A program made the translations under genes and the position numbers. Source: Woeseiaceae bacterium (GTDB lineage Bacteria; Pseudomonadota; Gammaproteobacteria; Steroidobacterales; Woeseiaceae). Taken from it: a stretch of DNA of 5,461 nucleotides. The stretch lies in assembly GCA_013138675.1 (NCBI GenBank), contig WTCH01000302.1, forward strand, positions 1 to 5,461, written 5' to 3'. How positions within the stretch are numbered: the stretch's first letter is position 1; each line of letters opens with the position of its first letter. Of this stretch, positions 5,292 through 5,461 are shown one piece after another. The notes beneath the pieces were generated by a model that did not search any database, was not told the origin of the DNA, and saw only the letters and a list, made by a program, of their open reading frames with translations.

Positions 5292-5461
5292 TTGAATCTA
5301 CTCCTTCGGCTCACAGGCCTGCTCTTCCTTTTCGCCTCTACGCTCGCCTGGGCAGATAAAACCGATATCGAAGGCCGTTGGCTCACGCAAAAAGGCGACG
5401 GCTGGATAAGGATTCAAATCGTTGGCGATTCGCTGGAGGGATCTGTCGCCGGATCACCCGA
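5292..5461 (+). CDS. Secreted DUF2147-like protein (N-terminal part)
   Basis: A reading frame open to the right edge; 56 residues are visible. Residues 1-21 form a convincing Sec signal peptide (MNLLLRLTGLLFLFASTLAWA, written here as one unit of hydrophobic sequence) with cleavage after AWA. The mature start, DIEGRWLTQKGDGWIRIQIVG followed by DSLEGSVAG, resembles the opening strands of DUF2147 proteins, which begin with a GxW motif and often act as small periplasmic or exported beta proteins of unknown function. TTG at 5292 is the only sensible start in frame, because a stop occurs at 5253 and no ATG or GTG lies between; no clear Shine-Dalgarno is visible. It is divergent from the glycosylase gene across 63 bp. 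Confidence 0.6.
   Translation, partial: MNLLLRLTGLLFLFASTLAWADKTDIEGRWLTQKGDGWIRIQIVGDSLEGSVAGSP

Noticed and set aside
4712..5359. 215-codon plus-strand open frame opposite the glycosylase gene
   Set aside because: Arginine/alanine-rich low-complexity translation typical of an antisense shadow, and its end overlaps the signal peptide of the DUF2147-like gene in another frame.

Overview
The window looks like an ordinary chromosomal stretch from a Gram-negative proteobacterium, most likely a gammaproteobacterium. It has moderately high GC by eye, an outer-membrane type lipoprotein, a TonB C-terminal domain, DUF3108 and DUF374 proteins, and a YcaQ-type glycosylase. Genus cannot be fixed from sequence alone. 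No RNA gene, CRISPR array, insertion sequence or phage gene was found. Coding density is high, and four of the eight genes (two of them partial in the window) appear to start at GTG or TTG.

Left block (1-966, plus strand): the C-terminal end of a DUF374 lysophospholipid-acyltransferase-like protein, followed 10 bp later by a secreted DUF3108 protein. Both probably act at the cell envelope.

Middle block (970-2469): a divergent regulatory cassette. Leftward run padR (PadR-family repressor) and an overlapping gene for a small two-helix membrane protein with a HAAS-type domain. Rightward runs a TonB-like protein. The 146-bp gap between them carries a striking operator array: five ATACCT/AGGTAT half-sites arranged as two 21-bp sites that are 20/21 identical in inverted orientation, plus a third palindrome sharing a half-site with one of them. 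A near-consensus sigma70-type promoter for padR (TTGACA, 17 bp, TATCGT) has one operator in its spacer. This suggests a self-repressing PadR switch that also controls a TonB-like protein, with the HAAS protein as a possible membrane modulator.

Right block (2558-5228, minus strand): a compact three-gene operon transcribed leftward, in order a YcaQ/AlkZ-like DNA glycosylase, a pirin, and an uncharacterised lipoprotein. The first two are separated by 11 bp, and the pirin and lipoprotein genes overlap by 4 bp (GTGA).

Right edge (5292-5461, plus strand): the start of a secreted protein resembling DUF2147, divergent from the glycosylase gene and cut by the window end.

The most interesting item is the PadR/HAAS/TonB cassette with its operator array. 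The rest is recognisable, conserved-family content.
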